A DNA stretch of 64,000 nucleotides from an uncultured Ectothiorhodospiraceae bacterium (GTDB lineage: Bacteria > Pseudomonadota > Gammaproteobacteria > XJ16 > Halofilaceae), in contig CAJXKK010000004.1 in NCBI GenBank assembly GCA_913055615.1, forward strand, positions 62,001 through 126,000. Direction: 5' to 3'. How positions within the stretch are numbered: position 1 is the first letter of the stretch; the number at the start of each line of letters is the position of its first letter. Shown here piece after piece: positions 41,244-50,149 of the stretch. The position numbers and the translations under genes were made by a program. Below the pieces are notes generated by a model, which saw nothing but the letters and a program-made list of their open reading frames with translations, searched no databases and had not been told where the DNA came from.

Positions 41244-41260
41244 TTTTGTATATTACAAAA
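41244..41260. promoter_or_regulatory. 17-bp palindrome in the sulP/sqr divergent promoter
   Basis: TTTTGTATATTACAAAA is a perfect inverted repeat (7-bp arms, 3-nt centre) in an AT-rich island that also contains a TATACT -10-like element near 41291. It is placed for control of both the sulP operon and the remnant sqr gene. The regulator is not encoded nearby. Confidence 0.55.
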
Positions 41261-41326
41261 TGATCTAGTCATATAGCAATAAGTTATTTATACTCTGGGC
41301 ATCGCCAACGTCGCGGGAAGAAAGTC

Positions 41327-41826
41327 ATGGGATCTGGACCGAGTGGCCGGACAGGTGAGGTCCTCGTGGTCGGCGCAGGCGCCGGCGCCGGCGGTACGGC
41401 AGTGGCTGGCCGGTTGCTGCGAAAGCGCTCCGAAACCGGGGTCGTGATCGTCGAACCCAACACCGAGCAGCACTACCAGCCCGGCTGGACCCTGGTGGGA
41501 CATCCGCGGCGGTCCGCCAGCAGTTTCCGGCAGTGATCGATGGCCTGCTGGCGACGATGGGTGTCGCGTCTGCTGGGCGGGAGTACGACGGCTGCGGCTC
41601 CTGTCCCCTGACCGTCGCCCGCGGTCGCGTGATATTGGCCGAGTTCCGCTATGACGGAGAGGTCGTATCGACGCTGCCGCTCAATCCAACCGTGAGCCGG
41701 GCGATCTACTGGCAGGTCAAGCGGCGGTTCCTGCCGTGGCTCTACTGGCACGAACCGCTCACGGGGCGGGACTTGCGATTGCCGAGTCCCGAACCGCGCG
41801 CGCGACTGGCGTCGGCCGACGCCTGA
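41327..41826 (+). pseudogene. internally deleted sulfide:quinone oxidoreductase (sqr)
   Basis: Bases 41327-41505 encode the N-terminus of an SQR: VLVVGAGAGAGGTAVAGRLL, VIVEPN and HYQPGWTLVG, the FAD-binding and quinone-site hallmarks. After LVG the reading frame shifts and the sequence continues as an SQR C-terminus in another frame (VRQQFPAVIDGLLATM, then YDGCGSCPLTVARGRVILAE, and WQVKRRFLPWLYWH). The middle of the protein, about 270 residues with the catalytic cysteines and NAD/FAD domains, is missing. The junction is near 41505-41515. Not functional as SQR. Confidence 0.82.
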
Positions 41827-41895
41827 TTGCGTTTGCCGCACGACATCAGCGGCTTTCTTACTTTCGAGGTGCAAAACCCACTGGAGGCAAGAAGT

Positions 41896-42534
41896 ATGAG
41901 TCTGAAAATCGGCGATATCGCGCCCGACTTCACGCAGGAATCAACGGCCGGGGAGATCCGCTTTCATGAATGGGCGGGTGATGACTGGGTCGTACTGTTC
42001 TCGCACCCGGCGGATTTCACCCCGGTGTGCACGACGGAGCTCGGTTCTACCGCCAAGCTCCAGGCGGATTTCGACCAGCGCGGGGTCAAACTCGTGGTCG
42101 TATCCGTGGATCCCGTAGAGGATCATCGTACATGGATCAATGACATCAACGAGACCCAGCAAACCAGCGTCACCTTCCCGATCCTCGCCGATGCGGATAA
42201 CAAGGTCTCTTCGCTGTATGACATGATTCACCCGAACGAGGATGAGACTTCGACGGTGCGCTCGGTATTCATCATCGACCCGGAGAAGAAGATCCGCGCG
42301 ATGATCACCTACCCGAAGAGTGTGGGACGCAACTTCGATGAAGTGCTGCGCGTGATCGACGCGATGCAGCTCACCGACCGGCGTAGCGTGGTATGCCCGG
42401 CCAACTGGCAGCCGGGGGACGACGTCATCGTCGCCCCGTCCGTCAGTGATCCGGACGTGCTCCAGGAGAAGTTCCCGCGCGGCTATACCGAACTGCGGCC
42501 TTACCTGCGCATGACGCCGGACCCTGAGCACTGA
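41896..42534 (+). CDS. 1-Cys peroxiredoxin (Prx6-type)
   Basis: A 212-residue peroxiredoxin. Peroxidatic Cys in PADFTPVCTTELG (residue 46) with the PxxxT/S..C motif and the C-terminal extension (from about residue 145, with VVCPANWQPGDDVIV) typical of Prx6/AhpC-like 1-Cys enzymes. Reduces peroxides and peroxynitrite. It follows the sqr remnant by 69 bp and is followed by a terminator at 42590, suggesting it was co-transcribed with sqr. Confidence 0.9.
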   Translation: MSLKIGDIAPDFTQESTAGEIRFHEWAGDDWVVLFSHPADFTPVCTTELGSTAKLQADFDQRGVKLVVVSVDPVEDHRTWINDINETQQTSVTFPILADADNKVSSLYDMIHPNEDETSTVRSVFIIDPEKKIRAMITYPKSVGRNFDEVLRVIDAMQLTDRRSVVCPANWQPGDDVIVAPSVSDPDVLQEKFPRGYTELRPYLRMTPDPEH

Positions 42535-42589
42535 ATCGAGAGATCTGCGCTCTCGCGTCGCTGTAAGCGGGATATCCCCCCCGCGGCTT

Positions 42590-42619
42590 GGGCCGGCACG
42601 TTCGTGTCGGCCCCGTTTT
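42590..42619 (+). terminator. Rho-independent terminator after the peroxiredoxin gene
   Basis: 10-bp stem (42590-42599 with 42604-42613, one G-T wobble) with a GTTC loop, followed by CGTTTT (42614-42619). It separates the peroxiredoxin gene from the next MBL gene. Confidence 0.7.
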
Positions 42620-42725
42620 GAATTACCCGCATGAGTCGCCAGACCGCTGCGTCGGCGAGATTCATGTGGCGGCCGCAGAGCGGCGCCACGTGGAAACCGA
42701 AAACCCGTAAGGAGGTACTGCAGTC

Positions 42726-43616
42726 ATGGCCTATGGGCACCCTCAAGTCACCGGCTTCTTCGACCATCGCACGTTCAGCGTCCAGTACGTCGTCGCCGAT
42801 CCGGCGACCCGCCGCTGCGCGATCATCGATCCGGTACTGGATTTCGACCCCAAGGCGGGCGTGACGGCGACCGAAAATGCCGATCGCCTGCTCGCGCACG
42901 TGCGCGACCAGGGGCTGGAGGTTGAGTGGATCCTCGACACGCATCCACACGCCGATCACTTCTCGGCCGCCCACTATCTGCAACAGCAGACGGGCGCACA
43001 GACCGCGATCGGTGAACGCGTGATGGAGGTCCAGAAACTCTGGAAGCGCCTGTATGACTTCGATGACACCCAACTGCGTGTCGGTGGCGATTACTGGGAC
43101 CGTCTCTTCGCTGATGGCGATACATTCCGTGTGGGTGAGATCGATGCCCAGGTGATGCTATCCACCGGACACACGCTTGCGTCCGTGACCTATGTAATCG
43201 GGGACGCCGCCTTCGTCCACGACACACTGTTCATGCCCGACTTCGGCACGGCCCGTGCCGACTTCCCCGGTGGGGATGCCGGCGAGCTCTGGCGCTCGAT
43301 GCAGGCGATCCTTGCACTGCCGGACGAGACGCGCGTGTTCGTCGGTCACGATTACATGCCGGGCGGCCGCGATCCCGCGTGGGAGAGTACGGTCGGTGAG
43401 CAGAAGCAGCGTAATCCACACATCTGCGGTGTGACCAACGAGGCGGATTTTGTCCGCATGCGTGAAGAGCGCGACGCGCAGCTGCCAATGCCTGCGTTGA
43501 TCCTGTTCAGTCTGCAGATCAACACGCGCGGTGGTCGCCTGCCGGAGCCGCATGAAAACGGTCTCAGCTACCTGCGAGTGCCGGTGAATGCACTCGATCC
43601 GAAACCCTGGGGCTGA
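42726..43616 (+). CDS. persulfide dioxygenase-like metallo-beta-lactamase
   Basis: A 296-residue stand-alone MBL-fold protein. The metal-binding pattern [25 protein letters not shown] and GHDYMPGG matches the ETHE1/persulfide dioxygenase subfamily and is highly similar to the C-terminal half of 38061-39389, so the two arose by duplication (one copy fused to DUF442). Strong AAGGAGG before ATG 42726. Its own promoter is likely, being behind a terminator. Confidence 0.87.
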   Translation: MAYGHPQVTGFFDHRTFSVQYVVADPATRRCAIIDPVLDFDPKAGVTATENADRLLAHVRDQGLEVEWILDTHPHADHFSAAHYLQQQTGAQTAIGERVMEVQKLWKRLYDFDDTQLRVGGDYWDRLFADGDTFRVGEIDAQVMLSTGHTLASVTYVIGDAAFVHDTLFMPDFGTARADFPGGDAGELWRSMQAILALPDETRVFVGHDYMPGGRDPAWESTVGEQKQRNPHICGVTNEADFVRMREERDAQLPMPALILFSLQINTRGGRLPEPHENGLSYLRVPVNALDPKPWG

Positions 43617-43736
43617 TTGGCGGAAGCCTTGGTGCGTGCTTCGTGGCAGGGCCGATGCAATCGGCTGCCGTGCATCAAGCTCTCGGCGTTCTTCCGGGTA
43701 AGCCCGCGTAACCGGGACCAGCGACAGGCGGTCCGC

Positions 43737-45413
43737 TCATGCGGTCGCTGGCAGAGTGTTCAGTTCGACGATCCGATCCACGGTCGGCAGGGCAGTAGTA
43801 TCGTGGGCCAGCAGCAGCGTGGTCCGTCCGCGTAGCCAAGGTTTCAGACGAGCTGCGACCGTTGCGGCGGTCGCAGCGTCCAGCCCTGCCAGCGGTTCAT
43901 CGAGCACGATCACCGGCGCCCCGCGCAACACGATACGGGCGAGCGCCAGGCGTCGGGCCTGGCCGCCGGAGAGACGGACACCGCTCTCGCCGACCCAGGT
44001 GTCGAGCCCCTGGTCAAGGTCCTCGACGAAGTCGGCGAGCGCGACGACCTCGAGCGCGTACCAAAGGGCACGGTCATCCGCGTCAGGACGCGCCAGCATG
44101 AGGTTGCCGGTGATCGTATCGGAGAAGATCTCACTGCGCTGGGTCAAGTAACTGATCCGCTCATGGATATCCGTCAGCGCCAACCCGGGCAGGGGCACCC
44201 CGCCGAGCCGGACCTCACCGCGTAGCGGATCCAGCAGGCGAACGGCCAGATCGGCGAGCGTCGATTTGCCGCAGCCCGAAGGGCCGATCACCGCGACATG
44301 CTCCTCGTCGGCGAGGTGCAGGGAAAAATCTCGCAGTATCGGCTCGGGCGCTTCGCTGCGGCCGGCGTCGACGTGATCGAACGCAAGCTCGCCGGTGTCC
44401 GGCGGCACAGCCGGCGCGCGCGGCTCGCAGATCGTCGGCTCGACCGCGCTCTGGCTGTTCAGGCGCCGGGCGGCGGCGCGCGCACGGCCGAGCTGGAGCA
44501 GGCCGCCGGGGACCGGGGCGAGGCCTTCGAGCAGCGCCAGCACGGCAAGCGGCATCAGGACCGCCAGCGGGCCGCTGACCGCGTCGGCCGTATACAGCCA
44601 GACACCGACGAACAGCGCGAGCACCATCGCGAGATGGATCACCAGCCCCATGCCGGCCTCGCCCAGGGCCGCGAGACGAGCAGCGCGCTGCTGCAGCGCG
44701 ACCAGCGCGCGATCGCTGCGATCGATTGCCGCCTGCTGGCGATCCACGACGCCGAATGTCCGCAGTTCGGCCAGACCGCGTACCAGGTCTACAATCTCGG
44801 TCCGTGCCGACTCGGTGCGTTGCGCCACGCTCTCACCGATGGCACTGCCCGGCCAGGCCACCGCCGCAGTCAGCAGACCAGTGCCGAGAAGCAATACCGT
44901 TCCAACCACGATCCCGGCCAGCGGATCGATCAGCCCGAGCATGACCGCAACACCCAACACCGCGAGCACGGCCGCCACCGGCGGCGCCAGGCAACGCAGG
45001 TAGAGACTGTCGAGCGCGTCGATGTCTGCGGTCAGGCGGTTCAGCACCAAAGCGTTGCGGAAGCGCGCCAGCGCCGCCGGGTCGAGGGCCGTCAACCGGG
45101 CAAAGACGCGCTGGCGCAGGTCGGCCAGCAGGCGCAGGACGGTATCGTGATTCTGCACCCGCTCGACGTACCGGGCCGCGGTACGGGTGAGCGCAAAGAA
45201 ACGGATGCCGGCGCCGGGCACATAGATCTCCAGTTGTGCCTGCATTCCCGCGGCCAGCGCCAGCGCCGTGACGCCGGTCGCGGTGATGAACCAGCCCGAG
45301 AGCGCGAGCAGGCCGACACCGGCGGCGATGGTCGCGAATACGAGTATGCTCCCGAGCAGCATGCGGCCGCGGTACGTCGCGAGCATGCGCAGATACGGGC
45401 GCAGTTCGTTCAC
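43737..45413 (-). CDS. cydC: thiol reductant ABC exporter subunit CydC
   Basis: A 558-residue ABC half-transporter fused to its ATPase. Membrane domain about residues 10-310, then Walker A GPSGCGKST, signature LSGGQARRLALAR and Walker B VIVLDEPLAGLD. With CydD it exports glutathione and cysteine (and binds haem) to maintain the periplasmic redox state needed for bd oxidase assembly. Overlaps cydD by 4 bp. Confidence 0.94.
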   Translation of the reverse strand: MNELRPYLRMLATYRGRMLLGSILVFATIAAGVGLLALSGWFITATGVTALALAAGMQAQLEIYVPGAGIRFFALTRTAARYVERVQNHDTVLRLLADLRQRVFARLTALDPAALARFRNALVLNRLTADIDALDSLYLRCLAPPVAAVLAVLGVAVMLGLIDPLAGIVVGTVLLLGTGLLTAAVAWPGSAIGESVAQRTESARTEIVDLVRGLAELRTFGVVDRQQAAIDRSDRALVALQQRAARLAALGEAGMGLVIHLAMVLALFVGVWLYTADAVSGPLAVLMPLAVLALLEGLAPVPGGLLQLGRARAAARRLNSQSAVEPTICEPRAPAVPPDTGELAFDHVDAGRSEAPEPILRDFSLHLADEEHVAVIGPSGCGKSTLADLAVRLLDPLRGEVRLGGVPLPGLALTDIHERISYLTQRSEIFSDTITGNLMLARPDADDRALWYALEVVALADFVEDLDQGLDTWVGESGVRLSGGQARRLALARIVLRGAPVIVLDEPLAGLDAATAATVAARLKPWLRGRTTLLLAHDTTALPTVDRIVELNTLPATA

Positions 45414-47092
45414 GGCGTCACCTCGCGCAACAGGCCGTCCTCGACGGCGGCCACCCGATCGACGAGCCCGCGGACCGCAGCGTGATGGCTGGCGACGACC
45501 AGGGTGCGGCCCTCGGCGGCAAGGCGTTCCAGCGCCGCCAGAACCCGCTGCTCGCTCACGGCGTCGAGACTGGCGGTCGGCTCATCCAGCAGCAGCAGTG
45601 GCGTTGCGGCCAGGAAAGCGCGGGCGATGGCGATGCGTTGCCCCTGTCCGCCCGACAGTCCGAGCCCGCCCTCACCGATCGGCGTGTCCAGCCCGGCGGC
45701 CAGGTCGTCGGCAAACGCCGTGACGCCCGCCTGCTCGGCCGCCGCACGGATCTCGGCCCGAGTTGCTGCAGGTCGCGCCAGCGCGATGTTCGCGGCGATC
45801 GAGCCGGTCATCAGAAAGGGCCGCTGACCAACCCAGGCGACCGGACCGATGCGCCCGGCGGGCACGCCGCCGATACGGATCGTGCCCCGATCCGGTTCCG
45901 CAAAACCGGCGAGCAGTTGCAGCAGGGTCGATTTGCCCGAGCCGGACGCACCGATCAGCGCAACCCGTTCCCCCGCGGCGATGTCCAGGCACGCGCCGCG
46001 GAATACCGGGGCGCGGTCCGGATACCCGAAGTGAAGATCGGCGATCGAGATCGCCACGGCCCGGCCGTCGCACGCGACCGTGGTGGTAACGCCGTCCGGA
46101 CCGGAACGTTCCAGCAGGCCGCGCAGACCGTCCGCCGCTCCGAGGGCCGCGGCGCGATCGTGATAGCTCTGGGCGAGGGTGCGCAGGGGCTGAAAGAAAT
46201 CGGGCGCCAGCAGCAGCAGAAAGAGCCCCGAGAAGAGGGTCAGTTCGGGTGCGTTGCCGAACTCGATGTAGCCGAGCAGCCCGAACCCGATGTAGATCGC
46301 GATACTGGCGATCGCCACGGAGGCGAAGAACTCCAGCACGGCCGACGACAGGAAGGCCACGCGCAGGGTGCGCATGTTGCGCCGGCGGTACTCGTCCGCC
46401 ATCGCCCCCACTTCCGCGACGGCGTGCGGGGCACGGCCGAACAGTCGCAGCGTGGAAAGGCCGCGCACACGATCGAGGAAATGACCGGCCAGGCGGTTCA
46501 CCGTCTCGAACTGCTCGCGATTGAGGTATTCCGCGCCCATGCCGACGAGTGCCATGAAAAGCGGAATCAGGGGGGCGGCCAGGATCAGCAGCAGGGCCAC
46601 GATCCAGTCCTGGGTGAGCGCGACCACGGCGATCGCTAGCGGCACGCCAACGGCCACTACCCGCTGGGGGCGATACCGCGCGAAATACCCGTCGATCGCG
46701 TCGACCTGTTCCATCGTCTTTTGCGCGAGGTCGCCGCTATGCTCGCCGGCGAGGCGGACGGGGCCCAGCGCCGCGATACGTTCCAGTACCGCCGTGCGCA
46801 GATGGCGCCGGATGCGTGCGGCCGCGGCGATCCCGGCGACCTGCTGGCCCCAGTGGCTGGCGGCCCGGAGTACGACGACACCGGACAGGGCGAAGAACAG
46901 CGGCACGACATCGCCGAGTGTCTGGTCGGCGACGATCACCCGGTGGACGATCAGTGCGATGAGGCCGGCCTGGACCACGACTAGACCACCGGTGACCAGA
47001 CCGGCCGTGGCGGCCAAAGTGAGCAGCCCGCTGTGCGGCCGGGCCAGCCCGTCCAGCCAGCGCGCGTGACCGCGCATACCGTGGTCGCTCAT
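45410..47092 (-). CDS. cydD: thiol reductant ABC exporter subunit CydD
   Basis: A 560-residue ABC half-transporter with Walker A GASGSGKST, signature LSGGQGQRIAIARA and Walker B LLLLDEPTASLD. Partner of CydC. It lies 277 bp downstream of cydB. I found no cydX-like frame in that gap; the gap has a CCGCGGATATC tandem repeat (47311-47332). Confidence 0.94.
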   Translation of the reverse strand: MSDHGMRGHARWLDGLARPHSGLLTLAATAGLVTGGLVVVQAGLIALIVHRVIVADQTLGDVVPLFFALSGVVVLRAASHWGQQVAGIAAAARIRRHLRTAVLERIAALGPVRLAGEHSGDLAQKTMEQVDAIDGYFARYRPQRVVAVGVPLAIAVVALTQDWIVALLLILAAPLIPLFMALVGMGAEYLNREQFETVNRLAGHFLDRVRGLSTLRLFGRAPHAVAEVGAMADEYRRRNMRTLRVAFLSSAVLEFFASVAIASIAIYIGFGLLGYIEFGNAPELTLFSGLFLLLLAPDFFQPLRTLAQSYHDRAAALGAADGLRGLLERSGPDGVTTTVACDGRAVAISIADLHFGYPDRAPVFRGACLDIAAGERVALIGASGSGKSTLLQLLAGFAEPDRGTIRIGGVPAGRIGPVAWVGQRPFLMTGSIAANIALARPAATRAEIRAAAEQAGVTAFADDLAAGLDTPIGEGGLGLSGGQGQRIAIARAFLAATPLLLLDEPTASLDAVSEQRVLAALERLAAEGRTLVVASHHAAVRGLVDRVAAVEDGLLREVTP

Positions 47093-47310
47093 ACCGCTCC
47101 CGGTCAGCCGAGGATCATGCGTTACGCGTAGAGTCCGACGTAACGGTTGGGATGCCGGTTACTCGGGGCGGCGCCGGGGCCGCGCGATTTTCTGGCGACT
47201 GCCCGCGCTGGTCTTTTCGCCTGCGCGGCCTGGTCCGGAAAAGCCCCGATCAACGGCAGACCTGCAGATGCTCCGATGATGCGTGCCTGGACTCCAAGCT
47301 GCGGTTCACC

Positions 47311-47332
47311 CCGCGGATATCCCGCGGATATC
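47311..47332. repeat. two tandem CCGCGGATATC units
   Basis: An exact 11-bp direct repeat (47311-47321, 47322-47332) in the 277-bp gap between cydB and cydD. The remainder of the gap has no gene or terminator that I can support. Confidence 0.75.
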
Positions 47333-47369
47333 CCGACCGATCAGGGCTCCCCTGGTGGCACCCGGACTT

Positions 47370-48371
47370 CTAGTGATACCCCGAATCATGTGTCACCTTG
47401 CCCCGGAAGACCCAGTAGGTCCACGCGGTGTAGGCCAGGATGACCGGCGTCACGAACAGTACTCCGACCAGCAGGAACAGCTGCGAGCCCGGATCGGAGG
47501 CCGCGTCCCACAGGGTGTGATCGGGCGGCACGATGTAGGGCAGTTTGCTCGCCAGCAGGCCGAGGTAGGCGCAGACGAAGATCCCCATCGTGCTCACGAA
47601 CGGGATGATCTCCTCGCGCTTGTGGAGCGCACGGTACTGGATCCATGCCAGCAGCACCGCCGCTGCGGGCAGGACCCAAAGCACATGCAGCTGACCGAAC
47701 CAGCGCTCGGCGACGAACTCGTCCACCAGCGGCGTCCAGATGCTGATGATCAGGAATACCGCCATGACCGTGGCCAGCAGCTTCGGTGTGAGCCGATACG
47801 CCCACTCCTGGGTCTCGCCCTCGGTCTTCATGATCGTCCAGGTCGCACCCAGCAGCGCATAACCGGCTACGAGGCCGATCCCGGTGACGACGGTGAACGG
47901 CGTGAGCCAGTCCAGCGCGCCGCCGACGTAGACGAAGCCCTCGGTCTCGAAACCCTGGATGTAAGTGCCGACGACGGCACCCTGGGCGAACGACGCGACC
48001 AGCGAGCCGCCGAAGAACGACCAGTTCCAGAGGTAGCGTGACTTGTTCGCCTTGAAGCGGAACTCGAAGGCGATGCCGCGGAAGATGAGCCCGGCCAGCA
48101 TGAGAAACACCCCGATATACAAGGCCGGCAGGAAGACCGAGTAAACCAGCGGGAAGGCGGCGAGGAGGCCGGCGCCCCCCAGGATCAGCCAGGTCTCGTT
48201 GCCGTCCCACACCGGCGCCACCGAGTTCATCATCATGTCCCGGGAGGTCTCGGTCGGCGCGAACGGGAACAGGATGCCGACGCCGAGATCGAACCCGTCC
48301 ATCAGGATGTACATGATGACGCCGAAGCCGATAATGCCCGCCCAGATCAGGGTCAGATCGATCAGTTCCAT
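47370..48371 (-). CDS. cydB: cytochrome bd/CIO-type ubiquinol oxidase subunit II
   Basis: A 333-residue membrane protein, about nine helices. Opens ELIDLTLIWAGIIGFGVIMYILMDGFDLGVG and contains GNETWLILGGAGLLAAFPLVY, the usual CydB signatures. Shorter than E. coli CydB (379), closer to CioB-type subunits. Starts 6 bp after cydA ends. Part of a quinol oxidase with high oxygen affinity or cyanide insensitivity. Confidence 0.94.
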   Translation of the reverse strand: MELIDLTLIWAGIIGFGVIMYILMDGFDLGVGILFPFAPTETSRDMMMNSVAPVWDGNETWLILGGAGLLAAFPLVYSVFLPALYIGVFLMLAGLIFRGIAFEFRFKANKSRYLWNWSFFGGSLVASFAQGAVVGTYIQGFETEGFVYVGGALDWLTPFTVVTGIGLVAGYALLGATWTIMKTEGETQEWAYRLTPKLLATVMAVFLIISIWTPLVDEFVAERWFGQLHVLWVLPAAAVLLAWIQYRALHKREEIIPFVSTMGIFVCAYLGLLASKLPYIVPPDHTLWDAASDPGSQLFLLVGVLFVTPVILAYTAWTYWVFRGKVTHDSGYH

Positions 48372-48377
48372 CGTCTC

Positions 48378-49796
48378 TTACCTCGCCGTTGCCGGAGCGC
48401 CGTCGCCGCCTTCGAGTGGCACGTCGGCGGCGGAGAACGGCCGCTTGGCGCGATGCTGTTCCGGATGCTCGTCCTGGGCCTCCACCTCTTCAATACCGGT
48501 GCGCACGATCCGCAGCAGGTAGTAGAGACCGGCGGCGAACACGACACTGTAGACCACGATGAAGCCGATCAGTGTGAACAGCGCCATACCGCCGGTCAGT
48601 GATGGCGTCAGCCCCTCGGCATGGGTCATCTGCCCGTAGACCAGCCATGGTGCGCGGCCGATCTCGGTCACGAACCAGCCCGCCAACACGGCGATGAACG
48701 GCGCCGGGATCATCGCGACCAGCACGCGCTTGAACAGCGGCTGGTCATAGAGCCGCCCGCGAAAGCGCAGCCATGCGCCCCAGAAACCGACGGCGATCAT
48801 CAGCACGCCGATACCGACCATCACGCGGAACGACCAGAACGTGGGTCCGACCGGGGGCCGCTCGTCCGCCGGGACGTCCTTGAGCCCGGGCACGACACCA
48901 TCGACATCATGCTTAAGGATCAGGCTGCCGAGCTTCGGGATCCCGATCTCCAGGTGATTGGTCTCGCTGGCCGAGTCGGGGATCGCGAACAGGATCAGCG
49001 GCGCCCCGGCCTTCGACTCCCAGTGCCCCTCCATCGCCGCCAGCTTGGTCGGCTGTTCCTTCAGCGTATTCAGACCGTGCAGGTCACCGATGAACATCTG
49101 CAGCGGCGCGACGAACAGGATCAGCCACAGGCACATCGACAGCGCGCGTCTGTTGAGCGCGGTCTCGCGGCCCTTCAGCAGGTACCACGCGCTGACCCCG
49201 GCGACCACGAAGCTGCCGGTGAGGAACGACGCCACGACCATGTGGGAGAAGCGGTACGGGAACGAACTGTTGAAGATCGCTTCGCTCCAGGAGGTCATCT
49301 GGAACAGCCCGTTCTGCAGTTCGACGCCGGCCGGGGTCTGCATCCACGAATTCGCGGCCAGGATCCAGAACGAGGAGATGAAGGTCCCGACCGCGACCAT
49401 GATGGCGGCGAACAGGTGCACGCCCTGCGGGACCTTGTCCCGGCCGAAAAGCAGGACGCCGAGGAAGGTTGCCTCGAGGAAGAACGCCGTCACCACCTCG
49501 TAGCTCAGCACCGGCCCGAGGAAGTTCGCCGTAGCATACGAGAAATTGCTCCAGTTCGTGCCGAACTGGAACGCCATGACGATCCCGGAGACCACGCCCA
49601 TGCCGAAGACCACGGCAAAGACCTTGGTCCAGAATTTCGACAGCCGCTCCCAGGCCGGGTCGCGCGTGCGGAAAAGCAGCCCCTCCAGCACCGCGATGTA
49701 GGCTGCGAGCCCGATCGTGAATACCGGGAAGATGGCGTGGAATGAGACTACAAACGCAAACTGGATTCGCGAAAGCAGCAGTGGATCGAGTTCCAT
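48378..49796 (-). CDS. cydA: cytochrome bd/CIO-type ubiquinol oxidase subunit I
   Basis: A 472-residue haem-containing subunit. SRIQFAFVVSFHAIFPVFTIG carries the haem d/b595 axial His, ending in ENTHLEIGIP and GWFVTEIGRAPWLVYGQM; the Q loop is short, as in CIO-type enzymes (E. coli has a longer loop and GRQPW). The Arg-Ala here instead of Arg-Gln is unusual. Forms the first gene of cydAB, with an FNR-type site 126 bp upstream. CydDC is encoded nearby, which supports bd biogenesis. Confidence 0.93.
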   Translation of the reverse strand: MELDPLLLSRIQFAFVVSFHAIFPVFTIGLAAYIAVLEGLLFRTRDPAWERLSKFWTKVFAVVFGMGVVSGIVMAFQFGTNWSNFSYATANFLGPVLSYEVVTAFFLEATFLGVLLFGRDKVPQGVHLFAAIMVAVGTFISSFWILAANSWMQTPAGVELQNGLFQMTSWSEAIFNSSFPYRFSHMVVASFLTGSFVVAGVSAWYLLKGRETALNRRALSMCLWLILFVAPLQMFIGDLHGLNTLKEQPTKLAAMEGHWESKAGAPLILFAIPDSASETNHLEIGIPKLGSLILKHDVDGVVPGLKDVPADERPPVGPTFWSFRVMVGIGVLMIAVGFWGAWLRFRGRLYDQPLFKRVLVAMIPAPFIAVLAGWFVTEIGRAPWLVYGQMTHAEGLTPSLTGGMALFTLIGFIVVYSVVFAAGLYYLLRIVRTGIEEVEAQDEHPEQHRAKRPFSAADVPLEGGDGAPATAR

Positions 49797-49921
49797 CGGG
49801 TTACCTCAACAAAATGCGGCGGTCAGCGGTAAAGATGCGCTCGGCCCCGGTCGGATGGAGATGCCTCAAGGCCCGGAAGCGCCTGACGGGGCCTATTATC
49901 GAGCATCACACTGTCCATGTA

Positions 49922-49935
49922 TTGATCGTGATCAG
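49922..49935. promoter_or_regulatory. FNR/Crp-type binding site upstream of cydA
   Basis: TTGATCGTGATCAG matches TTGAT-N4-ATCAA at 9 of 10 conserved bases. It is about 126 bp upstream of the cydA start, between cydA and the DUF2892 gene, so it could control cydABDC. The remainder of the gap 49797-50149 holds nothing that I recognise. Confidence 0.6.
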
Positions 49936-50149
49936 GTCGGACCGGACTCGAGTGTGCACTGTCGCCCGACAATTCGTGCGTCGGGGCCGAATGGATCCGC
50001 CTCCTCACGGACTGGCCCGGATGTCCGACGCCTACGCAGGGGAACCGTGCCTCGACCGCCGCGTTGACCTTGCGGACGCGGGAGAATCGGATCCTACTAC
50101 CGCCCCCGCAATACCCGATAACTGGCCCGGTGATTCCGGGTGCATCTAC

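Noticed and set aside
41533-41826. Independent small gene for the SQR C-terminal fragment
   Set aside because: It matches only the C-terminal end of SQR, has no ribosome binding site of its own, and is best read as part of the broken sqr.
47093-47369. cydX small ORF after cydB
   Set aside because: No frame on the minus strand gives a CydX-like short hydrophobic peptide; only a tandem 11-bp repeat seen.
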